From Caulobacteraceae bacterium UBA3198 (GTDB lineage Bacteria; Pseudomonadota; Alphaproteobacteria; Caulobacterales; Caulobacteraceae), in contig DEWY01000013.1 in the NCBI GenBank assembly GCA_002363865.1, forward strand, positions 322,267 through 386,266: 64,000 nucleotides of DNA, written 5' to 3'. Positions 27,674 to 36,559 of this stretch are shown piece by piece. A model generated the notes under the pieces. That model did not search any database and was not told the origin of the DNA. It worked only from the letters and a program-made list of their open reading frames with translations. Every line of letters begins with the position of its first letter. Within the stretch, counting starts at the first letter, position 1. Position numbers and translations under genes: made by a program.

Positions 27674-28483
27674 ATGACCGTAAGTTCCGCTCCTGCGCCA
27701 ACCATTATCCTGTCGGCCCCGCAACTGGCTGAGAACATCGGGGCCGTGGCCCGGGTGATGGCCAATTTCGGCCTGGAGGAGTTGCGGCTGGTCAATCCCC
27801 GGGATGGCTGGCCGCAGGATCGGGCCTGGGCCTCGGCCTCGGGCGCCGACTGGCCCTTGGATGGGGCGAAGGTGTTTTCCAGCGTCGCCGATGCCGCCGC
27901 CGACCTGAAGGTGGTGTTCGCGACCACCGCCAGGCCCCGCGAATTGCAATTGCCGGTGATGACGCCGAGGGAGGCTGCTGGGGAGCTGGCTGGCCGGGTC
28001 GCCGCGGGCCAGAAGGTGGGGCTGCTGTTCGGGGCCGAACGGGCGGGGCTGGAGACGGCCGATGTGGCGCTCTGCCAGGCGGTGGTCACCGTGCCGGTGG
28101 ATCCACGCTTCCACTCGCTGAACCTGGCTCAGGCCGTGGCGCTCACGGCCTATGAGTGGCGCCTGACGCAGAGCGCCGGGCCGCCGCCCAAGTTCCGGGA
28201 CGGACCCGAGCCCGCCGACCATGCGGCGATGATGGGGCTCTATGGCCATCTGGAGTCCGAGCTGGACGCCGCTGGCTTCTTCCATCCGCCGGAGAAGCGC
28301 CCGTCGATGATCCAGAACCTGCGCTCAGCCCTGGGGCGGGCCAGTTTCAGTGACCAGGAGGTGCGCACCTTCCGCGGGGTGGTCACCGCCCTGTCGCGGG
28401 GGCGCGGCCGGGTGCTCGACAAGCTGGCTCGCCAGAAGGCCGAGCGCGAGGCTGGCGGGGCCGCGGAGCCGCCGGAGACTTGA
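27674..28483 (+). CDS. trmJ: RNA methyltransferase of the TrmJ/TrmH (SPOUT) family
   Basis: SPOUT-class RNA 2'-O-methyltransferase, 269 aa, most like TrmJ, which modifies position 32 of tRNA. Start ATG 27674 gives MTVSSAPAPTIILSAPQLAENIGAVAR, the TrmH-family N-terminus. The knot motifs are visible as LLFGAERAGLETADVALCQ and VPVDPRFHSLNLAQAVALTAYEW. A C-terminal helical extension follows (SALGRASFSDQEVRTFRG). It starts 68 nt from the divergent beta-lactamase start. Confidence 0.88.
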   Translation: MTVSSAPAPTIILSAPQLAENIGAVARVMANFGLEELRLVNPRDGWPQDRAWASASGADWPLDGAKVFSSVADAAADLKVVFATTARPRELQLPVMTPREAAGELAGRVAAGQKVGLLFGAERAGLETADVALCQAVVTVPVDPRFHSLNLAQAVALTAYEWRLTQSAGPPPKFRDGPEPADHAAMMGLYGHLESELDAAGFFHPPEKRPSMIQNLRSALGRASFSDQEVRTFRGVVTALSRGRGRVLDKLARQKAEREAGGAAEPPET

Positions 28484-28548
28484 CGTCGGGGCGCTGGCCA
28501 AGCTCATAAGGGATCAATGATAACCTAACAGCGGTCGGGGAGAGCGCG

Positions 28549-29796
28549 ATGTCGGGACCGGATCTGAAAACCGCGGCCATGAAGGCCTGGCTCTATGGCC
28601 TGCCACTGATCGAAATCGCCGCCACCCGGGCCCGGGGCCTGTCCTTCGGCCAGAGCCTGAACACCATCGGCCACGTGCGCAGTCTGGCCACGCCCAAGCA
28701 CCGGGCTGTGACCACGCCGAATAACGACACCCTCTATTCCTCGGCCCAACTGGACCTGTCCCAGGGGCCGGTCACGCTGAGCCTGCCGGCGACCGGCGAG
28801 CGCTATTTCTCCCTGGCGCTGATGGACGCCTATTCCAACAATTTCGCCATCCTGGGGACGCGGACGACCGGCCCCAATGGCGGGACCTTCACCCTGGTGG
28901 GCCCCAATGCGGCCGCCGAAGGGCGCCATGTGGTGCGCGCGCCCACCAATCACGTCTGGGCCCTGGCGCGCATCGTGGTCTACAGCGCCGCCGACCTGGA
29001 GGCCGCCCAGCAGGTGCAGTCGGGCCTGTCGATCCAGGGCCCCGCAGCCCCGACGCCCCCGCCGGCGGTAAAGCGCAGCGCGCCGTGGCAGGAGTACTTC
29101 GCCGCCCTGTCGGCCCTGATGGCGGCCAATCCGCCGCCGGTGACCGATCGCGCCCTGCTCGACGAGATCGCGCCTCTGGGCCTGGAGGAGGAATTCGACG
29201 CTGAGCGCTTCTCCGCCGAGCAGGCCGCCGAGATCGAGGCGGGTCTGGCTGAGGCCCGGTTGGCCGTCCGCCGCGGCGGGGTGACGGGGGATCACTTTGT
29301 CGACGGCTGGTCCTATCCCAGCGCGACGCTGGGCGACTTCGGCCAGAACTATCACTACCGCGCCGCGGTGGCCCTGGGCGGACTGGCCGCCCTGCCGCCG
29401 GTGGAGGCGCTCTACATGCGGGCTCGCGGCGACCAGCCCCGGGGTCTCTATGACGGGCTTAAGGCCTATCGCCTGCACTTCCCGGCCGGCCGCCTGCCGC
29501 CTGTGGAGTCCTTCTGGTCGCTGAGCCTCTATGAGGCCACCGAGGAGGGCCAGTTCTTCTTCGCTGACAACCCGCTCGACCGCTACGCCATCGGCGACCG
29601 GACCGAGGGCCTGACCTATAACGAGGACGGCTCCCTCGACATCTGGATCGGCGCCGCCTCGCCGGGTGAAGATCGGGCAAGCAACTGGCTGCCGGCCCCG
29701 GCCGGTCCCTTCGCCCTCTTCATGCGCACCTATCTGCCTAAGGCAGCCCTGCTGGACGGCGTCTATCGCCTGCCGCCCGTGGAGGCCGTCGACTAA
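28549..29796 (+). CDS. DUF1254 / DUF1214 domain protein
   Basis: 415-aa protein with the two domains usually found together. The DUF1254 part is near the N-terminus (KAWLYGLPLIEIAATRARG; NNDTLYSSAQLDLSQGPVTL; ERYFSLALMDAYSNNFAILG). The DUF1214 part is near the C-terminus (KAYRLHFPAGRLPPVESFW, LSLYEATEEGQFFFADNPLD). No obvious signal peptide is visible at MSGPDLKTAAMKAW, so it is probably cytoplasmic, although many homologs are exported. The function of the pair is not established. It is a single gene. Confidence 0.9.
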   Translation: MSGPDLKTAAMKAWLYGLPLIEIAATRARGLSFGQSLNTIGHVRSLATPKHRAVTTPNNDTLYSSAQLDLSQGPVTLSLPATGERYFSLALMDAYSNNFAILGTRTTGPNGGTFTLVGPNAAAEGRHVVRAPTNHVWALARIVVYSAADLEAAQQVQSGLSIQGPAAPTPPPAVKRSAPWQEYFAALSALMAANPPPVTDRALLDEIAPLGLEEEFDAERFSAEQAAEIEAGLAEARLAVRRGGVTGDHFVDGWSYPSATLGDFGQNYHYRAAVALGGLAALPPVEALYMRARGDQPRGLYDGLKAYRLHFPAGRLPPVESFWSLSLYEATEEGQFFFADNPLDRYAIGDRTEGLTYNEDGSLDIWIGAASPGEDRASNWLPAPAGPFALFMRTYLPKAALLDGVYRLPPVEAVD

Positions 29797-29888
29797 GGCC
29801 AAGGCGAGCGACCTGAGGCCTGGCGCCGCAGGCCTTCTGCGAGGGGGCTTGGCCACCAAACCCTTGGTCGCGCGTTGGCTGCCGCACC

Positions 29889-30857
29889 ATGACCCTGCGC
29901 GCCCTCTCCCTTCGCCACCTTGACGCGGCTTCAGAGCCCGCCCTGCACAGTCTCCTCGACCATCTGAAGGGGGCCGGACACGATTTCGTCCCGCCGTCCC
30001 CCGCCAGCCATCGCCGCGTCCTGGCCCGCGACCCCGGCCGGCCTGCGCAGAGCCTTCGCGACGTGTTTGGCTGGAGCCTCCCCTTTGCGCCGGACCTGTT
30101 ACCGGGCCGGTTGTTTGAGGACTTGCGCAAGGCCGATCTGGCGGTCGAGGAGGGGGGGATGTGGCGCAGCCGCGTCCGGGTCGCGAGACTTGCGGGCGAG
30201 CTGTTCCTCCATTCCGCCTTCCCGACGAGCCAGGAAGACGCGGTGTTCTTCGGTCCGGACACCTATCGGTTCGCAGCCTTCCTCAAGGCTGAGCTGACGC
30301 ACGCCGACCCCGGCGGGGTGCTCGTCGATATTGGGGCCGGATCAGGCGCCGGCGCTGTCGTGGCTATGCGGCTGGCGAGACCGACCCGGACGATCCTCAC
30401 CGACATCAACCCTTCAGCCATGCGGCTCGCCGGGGTCAACCTCCGGCAGGCGGGCTGCGCGGGGGAGCTGGTGCTTGGGGAGGGGCTCGACGAAGTGGCC
30501 GGCCCCCTGGACCTGGTGATCGCCAATCCGCCGTTCATCGCCGGCGAGGACGGGCACGCCTATCGGGACGGCGGAGACCTGCATGGGGCGCGTGTGGCCC
30601 TTGAATGGACCGAGGCGGCGATGGATCGCCTCGCGCCCGGAGGCCGGCTGCTCCTCTACACCGGCAGCGCCATCGTCGAAGGCGAGGATCTGCTCTTCCA
30701 GGCCGTGGCGGCGATGGCGGCCGACGGGCCCTTCGAGCTGCGGCGCCAGGAACTGGACCCCGACATCTTCGGCGAACAATTGAGCGATCCCGCCTATGCC
30801 GATGTCGACCGGATCGCCGCGGTCGGAATAATCGTCCGTCGGCGGGGTCATGCCTAG
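29889..30857 (+). CDS. Class I SAM-dependent methyltransferase (HemK/PrmC-like small-MT domain)
   Basis: 322-aa methyltransferase. Motif I is VLVDIGAGSGAGAVVAMRLA (about 139-158) and motif IV is DLVIANPPFIAGEDG. NPPF is the signature of N-methyltransferases such as PrmC and RlmG/RsmC-type enzymes. An N-terminal ~120-residue helical domain precedes the catalytic part. The target (protein glutamine, rRNA or other) cannot be decided. It is a single gene. Confidence 0.87.
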   Translation: MTLRALSLRHLDAASEPALHSLLDHLKGAGHDFVPPSPASHRRVLARDPGRPAQSLRDVFGWSLPFAPDLLPGRLFEDLRKADLAVEEGGMWRSRVRVARLAGELFLHSAFPTSQEDAVFFGPDTYRFAAFLKAELTHADPGGVLVDIGAGSGAGAVVAMRLARPTRTILTDINPSAMRLAGVNLRQAGCAGELVLGEGLDEVAGPLDLVIANPPFIAGEDGHAYRDGGDLHGARVALEWTEAAMDRLAPGGRLLLYTGSAIVEGEDLLFQAVAAMAADGPFELRRQELDPDIFGEQLSDPAYADVDRIAAVGIIVRRRGHA

Positions 30858-30990
30858 CCGCCTTTCAAGCTTGACGGCAGTAAGCGTGACAGTAAATCGG
30901 CACAAATGACGCCTCTACTATAGGAACGGACTGCGATTCTCGGCGCTTCATTGGCAGACGCCACCCCGGTCAATGAAGAGGAAGATACGC

Positions 30991-31890
30991 ATGTTCATGC
31001 ACAACAAGCGGCTGCAGTACACGGTTCGCGTGTCTGAGCCGAACCCCGTTCTGGCGAGTTTGCTTCTCGAGCAATTCGGGGGTCCTGACGGTGAGTTGGC
31101 TGCCGCTATGCGGTACTTCACTCAAGGTCTCGCCGAGGAGGATCCCGGCCGCAAGGACATGCTGCTGGACATCGCCACCGAGGAGCTCAGCCACCTCGAA
31201 GTGATCGGCAGTATCGTGGCCATGCTCAACAAGGGCGCCAAGGGTCAGCTCGCCGAAGCGGCCCTGTCCGAGGCCGATCTCTACATGTCTCTGACCCGCG
31301 GTGGCGACAGCCACACACAGGCGCTCCTCTATGGCGGCGGGCCGGCCCTGACGAATTCTTCAGGGGTGCCGTGGACGGCGGCCTATGTGGACAGCCGCGG
31401 TGAGCCGACGGTCGACCTGCGCTCCAATATCGCCGCCGAGAGCCGCGCGAAGATCGTCTATGAGCGCCTGATCAACATCACCGACGATCCGGGGATCAAG
31501 GACGCTCTGGGGTTCCTCATGACCCGCGAAATCGCGCACCAGAAGTCCTTCGAGAAGGCGCTCTACGCCATTGAGCCAAACTTCCCCCCAGGCAAGCTGC
31601 CGGGCAAGCCGGAGTTCACCGACGTCTATTACGACATGTCCCAGGGCGAGGGCGACGCCACCGGCCCCTGGAATTCGGGCGATAACTGGCAGATGGTCAG
31701 CGACCGAGGCGAGCAGGCTGCGGTCGACGGCGGCGACGGCCAGGCTAGCGTCAAGCTTCCGGCGAAGGACACCAAGGTCCTCGATAAGCTCGCCGAGCGC
31801 ACCCAATCCCACCCCGTGGGCGACCCGATCACCGGCGCCGACCTTGGTGCGGGCCCAGGGGCGGGTGCGACCACGCCGGTCGACAAGTGA
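30991..31890 (+). CDS. Manganese (di-Mn) catalase
   Basis: Non-haem catalase of 299 aa that dismutates hydrogen peroxide. The ligand set of the four-helix ferritin-like core is visible: E in GELAAAMRYFTQG, E/H in ATEELSHLEVIGSIVA, E in AESRAKIVYERL, and H in REIAHQKSFEKAL. The C-terminal ~60 residues are a low-complexity tail. ATG 30991 has GAGGAAG at good spacing. The DUF2061 membrane gene follows after 16 nt, so the two are probably an operon. Confidence 0.93.
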   Translation: MFMHNKRLQYTVRVSEPNPVLASLLLEQFGGPDGELAAAMRYFTQGLAEEDPGRKDMLLDIATEELSHLEVIGSIVAMLNKGAKGQLAEAALSEADLYMSLTRGGDSHTQALLYGGGPALTNSSGVPWTAAYVDSRGEPTVDLRSNIAAESRAKIVYERLINITDDPGIKDALGFLMTREIAHQKSFEKALYAIEPNFPPGKLPGKPEFTDVYYDMSQGEGDATGPWNSGDNWQMVSDRGEQAAVDGGDGQASVKLPAKDTKVLDKLAERTQSHPVGDPITGADLGAGPGAGATTPVDK

Positions 31891-31906
31891 TAGCGGGGCG
31901 AAGGTC

Positions 31907-32161
31907 ATGAGCCGGACACTGTTGAAGACAACGACCTATGGTCTGATGCATCTGACGGTGGCGGTCATCGTGGCCTTCGCCCTGACCCGCGACTGGCGGG
32001 TGGCTCTGGCGGTCGGCATTGTCGAGCCGATCGTGCAGACCTTCGCCTTCGCCATTCACGAAAAGCTGTGGGCGCGAGCCGGTGAGGTGAGGGCGGCGCC
32101 GATCTGCGGTCACCAGCATGTCAGCGCCCGGGCGCCGGCCGCGCCCCTTCGCGAGGGCTGA
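31907..32161 (+). CDS. DUF2061 family small membrane protein
   Basis: 84-aa predicted inner-membrane protein. MSRTLLKTTTYGLMHLTVAV, IVAFALTRDWRVALAVGIVEP and IVQTFAFAIHEKLWAR match the short two-helix DUF2061 pattern. The last ~20 residues are a poorly conserved tail. It sits 16 nt behind the manganese catalase gene, with GGCGAAGG as ribosome-binding site. Function is unknown. Confidence 0.8.
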   Translation: MSRTLLKTTTYGLMHLTVAVIVAFALTRDWRVALAVGIVEPIVQTFAFAIHEKLWARAGEVRAAPICGHQHVSARAPAAPLREG

Positions 32162-32183
32162 GGGTCGAGCCCCAGCCTGCGTC

Positions 32184-32525
32184 TTAGGGGGCAGGGGTTT
32201 GGCTCGCAGGGAACGACGGCGCCGGGCAGGCGTAGCTGACGGAAAAGGTCACGGGCCCCTCGGGAGTCTCCACCGTCACTGGGCCGTTCTGGGGTGCCTC
32301 AGCGTCCTGGGCGCAGATGCGCAAGGTGCGCGGACCGCTCCAGACGATCTCCAGACCCCGTACCGCCTCCAGGCTCGCCAGGGGGCTGGACGCGCCGCTC
32401 GTGTGGCGCAAGGCCAGTTCGGCGCCGAGGCCCGGCTGCAGGGTCAGGCCGCCACCGGTGAAGTCTACCTCCAGCACATACTGCCCATCTGGGCTGGGGA
32501 CCTGCATGTCGTCCGGCGTCGCCAC
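32184..32525 (-). CDS. Putative lipoprotein whose signal sequence is interrupted by a stop
   Basis: Unrecognised beta-rich protein (VLEVDFTGGGLTLQPGLGAEL...PVTFSVSYACPA). The GTG at 32525 gives 113 aa without a signal. Directly upstream in the same frame is a perfect lipoprotein signal, RPAFAALGLTAALLSGC, but it has no ATG, GTG or TTG. The ATG in this frame (32597) is followed after five codons by TAA at 32582-32580. The gene is therefore either a recently inactivated lipoprotein, a base-call problem, or it starts from a non-standard codon. I give it as a CDS with the caveat. Confidence 0.5.
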   Translation of the reverse strand: MATPDDMQVPSPDGQYVLEVDFTGGGLTLQPGLGAELALRHTSGASSPLASLEAVRGLEIVWSGPRTLRICAQDAEAPQNGPVTVETPEGPVTFSVSYACPAPSFPASQTPAP

Positions 32526-32706
32526 CAGGCAGCCTGAAAGCAGAGCGGCGGTGAGCCCGAGGGCGGCGAAGGCGGGGCGTTAGAGGGGCTGAGCCATCTC
32601 AAGACAATGACAGAGGGCGGCCAAGGTTGCGGCCAAGCCTGGCCTTGGCCCATGATCGACCCCGAACGAGGCCTGGCCAGCAGGCCCTCGCCCCGGAGGA
32701 TCGCCC

Positions 32707-33576
32707 ATGTCTGACGCTCTCACCTCACGCCGCGCCCTGATCGCCGGCGGGGCAGGCCTGGCGGCTCTGGCCGCACAATCGGCCGTCGCGGCGGATCTGA
32801 AAACACCTCCTGAAGCCGCCGCCGCCCTGGCGGCCAATGGCCGCTTCGCCGGCAAGGTGGTCCTGATCACCGGCGCGACCTCGGGGATCGGCCGGGCGAC
32901 GGCGCGGGCGTTTGCGCTGGAGGGCGCCAAGGTGATGTTCTGCGGCCGCCGGGAAGGTCTGGGCGCAGAGGTGGAGACCGAGATCCGGGGCGCCGGCGGC
33001 GAGGCGCGCTACCGGCGGGCCGACGTGCGGGTCGAGGCCGATGTGGCGGCTCTGGTGGATGCCTGTGTTCAGACCTATGGCGGGCTGGACATCGCCTTCA
33101 ACAATGCCGGCATCGCCGGACGAGCGGGCGGACTGGGGCCGGAGTTCGACTGGGCCGTCCACAACGACATCATGGCGACCAATCTCGAAGGGGTTGTCCG
33201 CTGCATCAACCACCAGGTCCCGGCGCTGAAGGCCCGCGGCGGCGGGGCGATCATCAACACCGCCTCGGTGCTGGGCTATGTGGGCTCCGGACCAGTGATG
33301 TCCTACGCGCTCTCCAAGGCTGGCGTGCTCAGCCTGACCCGCTCGGCGGCGCTGCAGCTGGCCGGGGACAATATCCGCGTGAACGCCGTCTCGCCGGGTC
33401 CGATCGACACCCCGATGATGGGGGGCGGCGCCGCCCAGGCCTCTGGCGCCCGAACGCCGGCCGGCCGCGCCGGACAGCCGGAGGAGGTGGCGCATGCGGT
33501 CATGTATCTGGCCGACAGCGCCGCCAGCTATGTCACGGGCGAGGATCTGAAGGTGGACGGTGGGGTCCGCGCCTAG
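32707..33576 (+). CDS. Short-chain dehydrogenase/reductase with Tat-like leader
   Basis: Classical SDR, 289 aa. After a leader (SRRALIAGGAGLAALAAQSAVA) the Rossmann core begins VVLITGATSGIGRA (TGxxxGIG). FNNAGIAG follows, then the catalytic Ser in IINTASVLGYVGSG and YALSK as the Tyr-x-x-x-Lys pair. The Arg-Arg pair plus hydrophobic stretch suggests export of the folded, cofactor-loaded enzyme by the Tat pathway; this is an inference. The substrate is unknown. It is a single gene with GGAGGAT before the start. Confidence 0.9.
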   Translation: MSDALTSRRALIAGGAGLAALAAQSAVAADLKTPPEAAAALAANGRFAGKVVLITGATSGIGRATARAFALEGAKVMFCGRREGLGAEVETEIRGAGGEARYRRADVRVEADVAALVDACVQTYGGLDIAFNNAGIAGRAGGLGPEFDWAVHNDIMATNLEGVVRCINHQVPALKARGGGAIINTASVLGYVGSGPVMSYALSKAGVLSLTRSAALQLAGDNIRVNAVSPGPIDTPMMGGGAAQASGARTPAGRAGQPEEVAHAVMYLADSAASYVTGEDLKVDGGVRA

Positions 33577-33704
33577 GGTTGCGGCGCCGGCTTGGCCCGG
33601 GCGCCGCTCAATGCGCGAGCCCTGAACGGCGCGACATCCTGGGGGTGTGACATCTTGTCTCTGTGGATAAGATGGCTCTACGGTCTCTCCTGGGGGAGGC
33701 GAGC

Positions 33705-34394
33705 ATGCAGACCGTGGCGGTCATTTCGCGAAAGGGCGGCGCCGGCAAGTCGACCGTGGCGGTCAATCTCGCCGCGGCCCTGCGAGACGCCGGCCAGAGG
33801 GCGATCCTGGCCGACGCTGATCCCCTGCGGTCTTCCAGCGAAGCTTTGCGGGCCCACAGCCTGTCGGTGGTGGAGACCTCAGCCTCCAAGCTCTTCGCCC
33901 TGGTGACCGCCTCCCGCCGCAGCGGCTGCGACATGCTGGTGATCGATACGCCGGCCTCGCCCGAGGCCGATATCGTCGCGGCCATCAAGGTCGCCGATCT
34001 GTGCCTGGTGGTGACTCGCCCGACCTATCTGGATCTCGCCGCAGCCCTGAAGACGGTGGATCTGCTGCGCCAACTGCGGGCGCCCGGCCTCATTCTGCTG
34101 AACCAGTGCCCCTCGCCGCGACAGGGCCATGAGCCGCGGGTGGTGTCGGGGACCCTGGAGGCCCTTCGCTTCGCCGGCGTGCCGGTCTCGCCCGTGGCGC
34201 TGCGGGTGCGTCAGGCCTACCAGGGCGCCCTGTCCTATGGCCGCGGCGTCACCGAGTGGGAGCCGAAAGGCGCGGCGGCCGCTGAAACCCGCGCCCTGGC
34301 CGACTTGGTGCGCCAGCGGATGCGCGGGGAGGGGCAGGGCCTACGCCCGGCCAATGACGTGGCGAGCGGCGCGCTGTTCACCGTCCAGACCTGA
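33705..34394 (+). CDS. ParA/MinD-type P-loop ATPase (orphan)
   Basis: 229-aa deviant-Walker ATPase of the ParA family. It starts TVAVISRKGGAGKSTVAVNL, with the signature KGGAGKST and the extra lysine. Walker A' is followed by ILADADPLRSSSEA, and the switch II-like aspartate lies in MLVIDTPASPEADI. ParA-type proteins partition DNA or position cell-pole machinery. No parB or parS-like partner is nearby, so its cargo is unknown. GGGGGAGG precedes ATG 33705. Confidence 0.88.
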   Translation: MQTVAVISRKGGAGKSTVAVNLAAALRDAGQRAILADADPLRSSSEALRAHSLSVVETSASKLFALVTASRRSGCDMLVIDTPASPEADIVAAIKVADLCLVVTRPTYLDLAAALKTVDLLRQLRAPGLILLNQCPSPRQGHEPRVVSGTLEALRFAGVPVSPVALRVRQAYQGALSYGRGVTEWEPKGAAAAETRALADLVRQRMRGEGQGLRPANDVASGALFTVQT

Positions 34395-34570
34395 TCAGGT
34401 GCTGGACGGGCCACCTTGACTCCCCAAGGCCCGACCGCCATACACCGCCCCTTCACACCGGCGGGTCTCCGCGCGGTGCGAAGTCTATTACGGGTGATAC
34501 GGGCCCCGCCGTTGAGATCGCGCCTCCACTCTCGGAAGCGCCGGGCCGTGTCGATGATGAAGAGTGATTT

Positions 34571-35188
34571 ATGACCAAGCGTCATTCCGCGAAGTACAAG
34601 CTCGACCGCCGTATGGGCGAGAACATCTGGGGCCGCGCCAAGTCGCCGGTGAACCAGCGTTCCTACGGCCCCGGCCAGCATGGTCAGCGCCGCAAGTCCA
34701 AGGTCTCCGACTTCGGCCTGCAGCTGCGCGCCAAGCAGAAGTTGAAGGGCTACTACGGCAGCCTGACCGAAAAGCAGTTCAGCCGTACCTATACCGAGGC
34801 CGCGCGCCGCAAGGGCAACACCTCGGAAAACCTGATCGCCCTGCTGGAGTCGCGCCTGGATGCGGTGGTCTACCGCGCCAAGTTCGTGCCGACCGTCTTC
34901 GCCGCCCGTCAGTTCGTGAACCATGGCCACGTCCTGGTGAACGGCAAGCGCGTCAACATCCCGTCCTACCGCGTGAAGGCCGGCGACGTCGTCGAGGTGC
35001 GTGAGCGCTCGCGCAACATGGCGCTGGTGCTGGAAGCCATGGCGTCGGGCGAACGGGAAGTTCCCGACTATATCGAAGTCGACGCCAAGGGCCTGTCGGC
35101 CAAGTTCATCCGCGCCCCGGAACTGGCCGAAGTGCCCTATCCGGTGAAGATGGAACCGAACCTCGTGGTCGAATTCTACGCCTCCTAA
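34571..35188 (+). CDS. rpsD: 30S ribosomal protein S4
   Basis: Primary 16S-rRNA-binding small-subunit protein, 205 aa. The start TKRHSAKYKLDRRMGENIWG and the S4 domain segment VYRAKFVPTVFAARQFVNHGHVLVNGKRV are intact. It is transcribed alone and ends in a strong terminator at 35214-35243. Confidence 0.98.
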   Translation: MTKRHSAKYKLDRRMGENIWGRAKSPVNQRSYGPGQHGQRRKSKVSDFGLQLRAKQKLKGYYGSLTEKQFSRTYTEAARRKGNTSENLIALLESRLDAVVYRAKFVPTVFAARQFVNHGHVLVNGKRVNIPSYRVKAGDVVEVRERSRNMALVLEAMASGEREVPDYIEVDAKGLSAKFIRAPELAEVPYPVKMEPNLVVEFYAS

Positions 35189-35213
35189 GGCGTCGAACAT
35201 CTGCGATCTCGAA

Positions 35214-35243
35214 GGGCCCCGGAGCGATCCGGGGCCCTTTTTT
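35214..35243 (+). terminator. Rho-independent terminator after rpsD
   Basis: 10-bp perfect stem (35214-35223 with 35228-35237), GCGA tetraloop, followed by six T residues. Confidence 0.95.
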
Positions 35244-35484
35244 GCATCTGGAGCGCGCTGTACGCCCAGATGACGGGGCGCATCAGCCGGGCAGAGGTCT
35301 TGGGCCGGTCAGGCGGCCTTAAGACCTCCTGAGCCTGTCCAAGGCCGTTGACCGCCGCCCCGCGCCTCACTATCTCCGCGGCTCGGTCCGGGCCCCTCTG
35401 GTCGCGACGGCGGTCGCGATGATGTCGGATCTTCACTCTCCAGGCGCAGACGCCGCGCCGTGACTATGAGAGGTGCGGGGTCCG

Positions 35485-36504
35485 ATGGACGCTCTCCTGC
35501 TATTTTTACAAACGCCGTTTCTCGGTCAGGCGACCTGGCTGTGGCTGTTGTTTCTCACCATTGTGCTCACGGTCCTGACCCTCGATCTTGGGGTCTTCAA
35601 TCGTAAGGACCACATCATCGGGCCGGGCGAGTCGGTGAAGGCCGCCTCGGCCTATATCGCCCTTGGCCTCACGTTCGGGGCCTGGATCTGGTACGACCTC
35701 GGCTCCCAGAAGGCGGTGGAGTACTACACCGGCTACCTGCTCGAGCTCACCCTGGCGCTCGACAACGTCTTCGTCATCTCCCTGATCCTGGCCTATTTTG
35801 CCGTTCCGCGGGAGCTGCAGCACCGGGTGCTGTTCTGGGGCATTCTGGGCGTGATCGTGCTGCGGGCGATCATGATCGGCATCGGCGCGGCGCTCGTCAC
35901 CAACTTCGCCTGGGTGCTCTACATCTTCGGCGCCTTCCTGCTGTTCACCGGCGCCAAAATGCTCAAGGAGTCCTTCGCCAGCGACTCCGAAGAGGCCAAG
36001 GACCTGACGGAGAACGCCATCCTGAAGTGGCTGCGTGGCCACCTGCGGGTGACCGACGGCTTCCAGGGCTCCAAGTTCTTTGTGCGCCAGGCGGATCCAG
36101 CGAGCGGCAAGCTGGTGCTGTTCGCCACCCCGCTGTTCCTGGCCCTGGTGCTGGTGGAGTTCGCCGACCTGGTCTTCGCCATCGACTCGGTGCCGGCCAT
36201 CTTCGCGATCACCCAGGACCCCTATATCGTCTACACCTCCAACATCTTCGCCATCCTGGGGCTGCGGGCGCTCTATTTCGCCCTGGAGAACGCCGTCCAC
36301 CGCTTCCACTATCTGAAGGTGGCGCTCGCCCTGGTGCTGGTCTTCATCGGCTTCAAGATCTTCGCCGGCGACCTGTTCTTCGGCGGCAAGTTCCCGGCGC
36401 CCTGGTCATTGGGCATCACGGTCAGCCTGCTGGCAGGTGGGGTGATCTTCTCTCTGCTCAAGCCCAAGCACCCCAAGGGCGGGGTGGAGGGCGTCGGCTC
36501 CTGA
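35485..36504 (+). CDS. TerC-family integral membrane protein
   Basis: 339-aa membrane protein of the TerC/Alx family. It has eight or nine hydrophobic helices and the family acidic motifs: LELTLALDNVFVISLIL, VLVEFADLVFAIDSVPAIFAI, and TGAKMLKESF between them. Family members act in tellurite resistance and, for Alx/MntP-like proteins, in manganese export. Metal export is therefore possible but not shown. ATG 35485 follows GAGAGGT. I looked for a yybP-ykoY-type riboswitch upstream and did not see one. Confidence 0.92.
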   Translation: MDALLLFLQTPFLGQATWLWLLFLTIVLTVLTLDLGVFNRKDHIIGPGESVKAASAYIALGLTFGAWIWYDLGSQKAVEYYTGYLLELTLALDNVFVISLILAYFAVPRELQHRVLFWGILGVIVLRAIMIGIGAALVTNFAWVLYIFGAFLLFTGAKMLKESFASDSEEAKDLTENAILKWLRGHLRVTDGFQGSKFFVRQADPASGKLVLFATPLFLALVLVEFADLVFAIDSVPAIFAITQDPYIVYTSNIFAILGLRALYFALENAVHRFHYLKVALALVLVFIGFKIFAGDLFFGGKFPAPWSLGITVSLLAGGVIFSLLKPKHPKGGVEGVGS

Positions 36505-36559
36505 CCCTGGCGGAGTCTCCGTCGGCCTGCCACTCTTCCGCGGGCCGCCGGAGCTTCCC

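Noticed and set aside
35189..35484. Possible yybP-ykoY manganese riboswitch ahead of the TerC-family gene
   Set aside because: I looked because such riboswitches often precede TerC/Alx genes, but saw neither of the conserved segments; only the rpsD terminator is evident.
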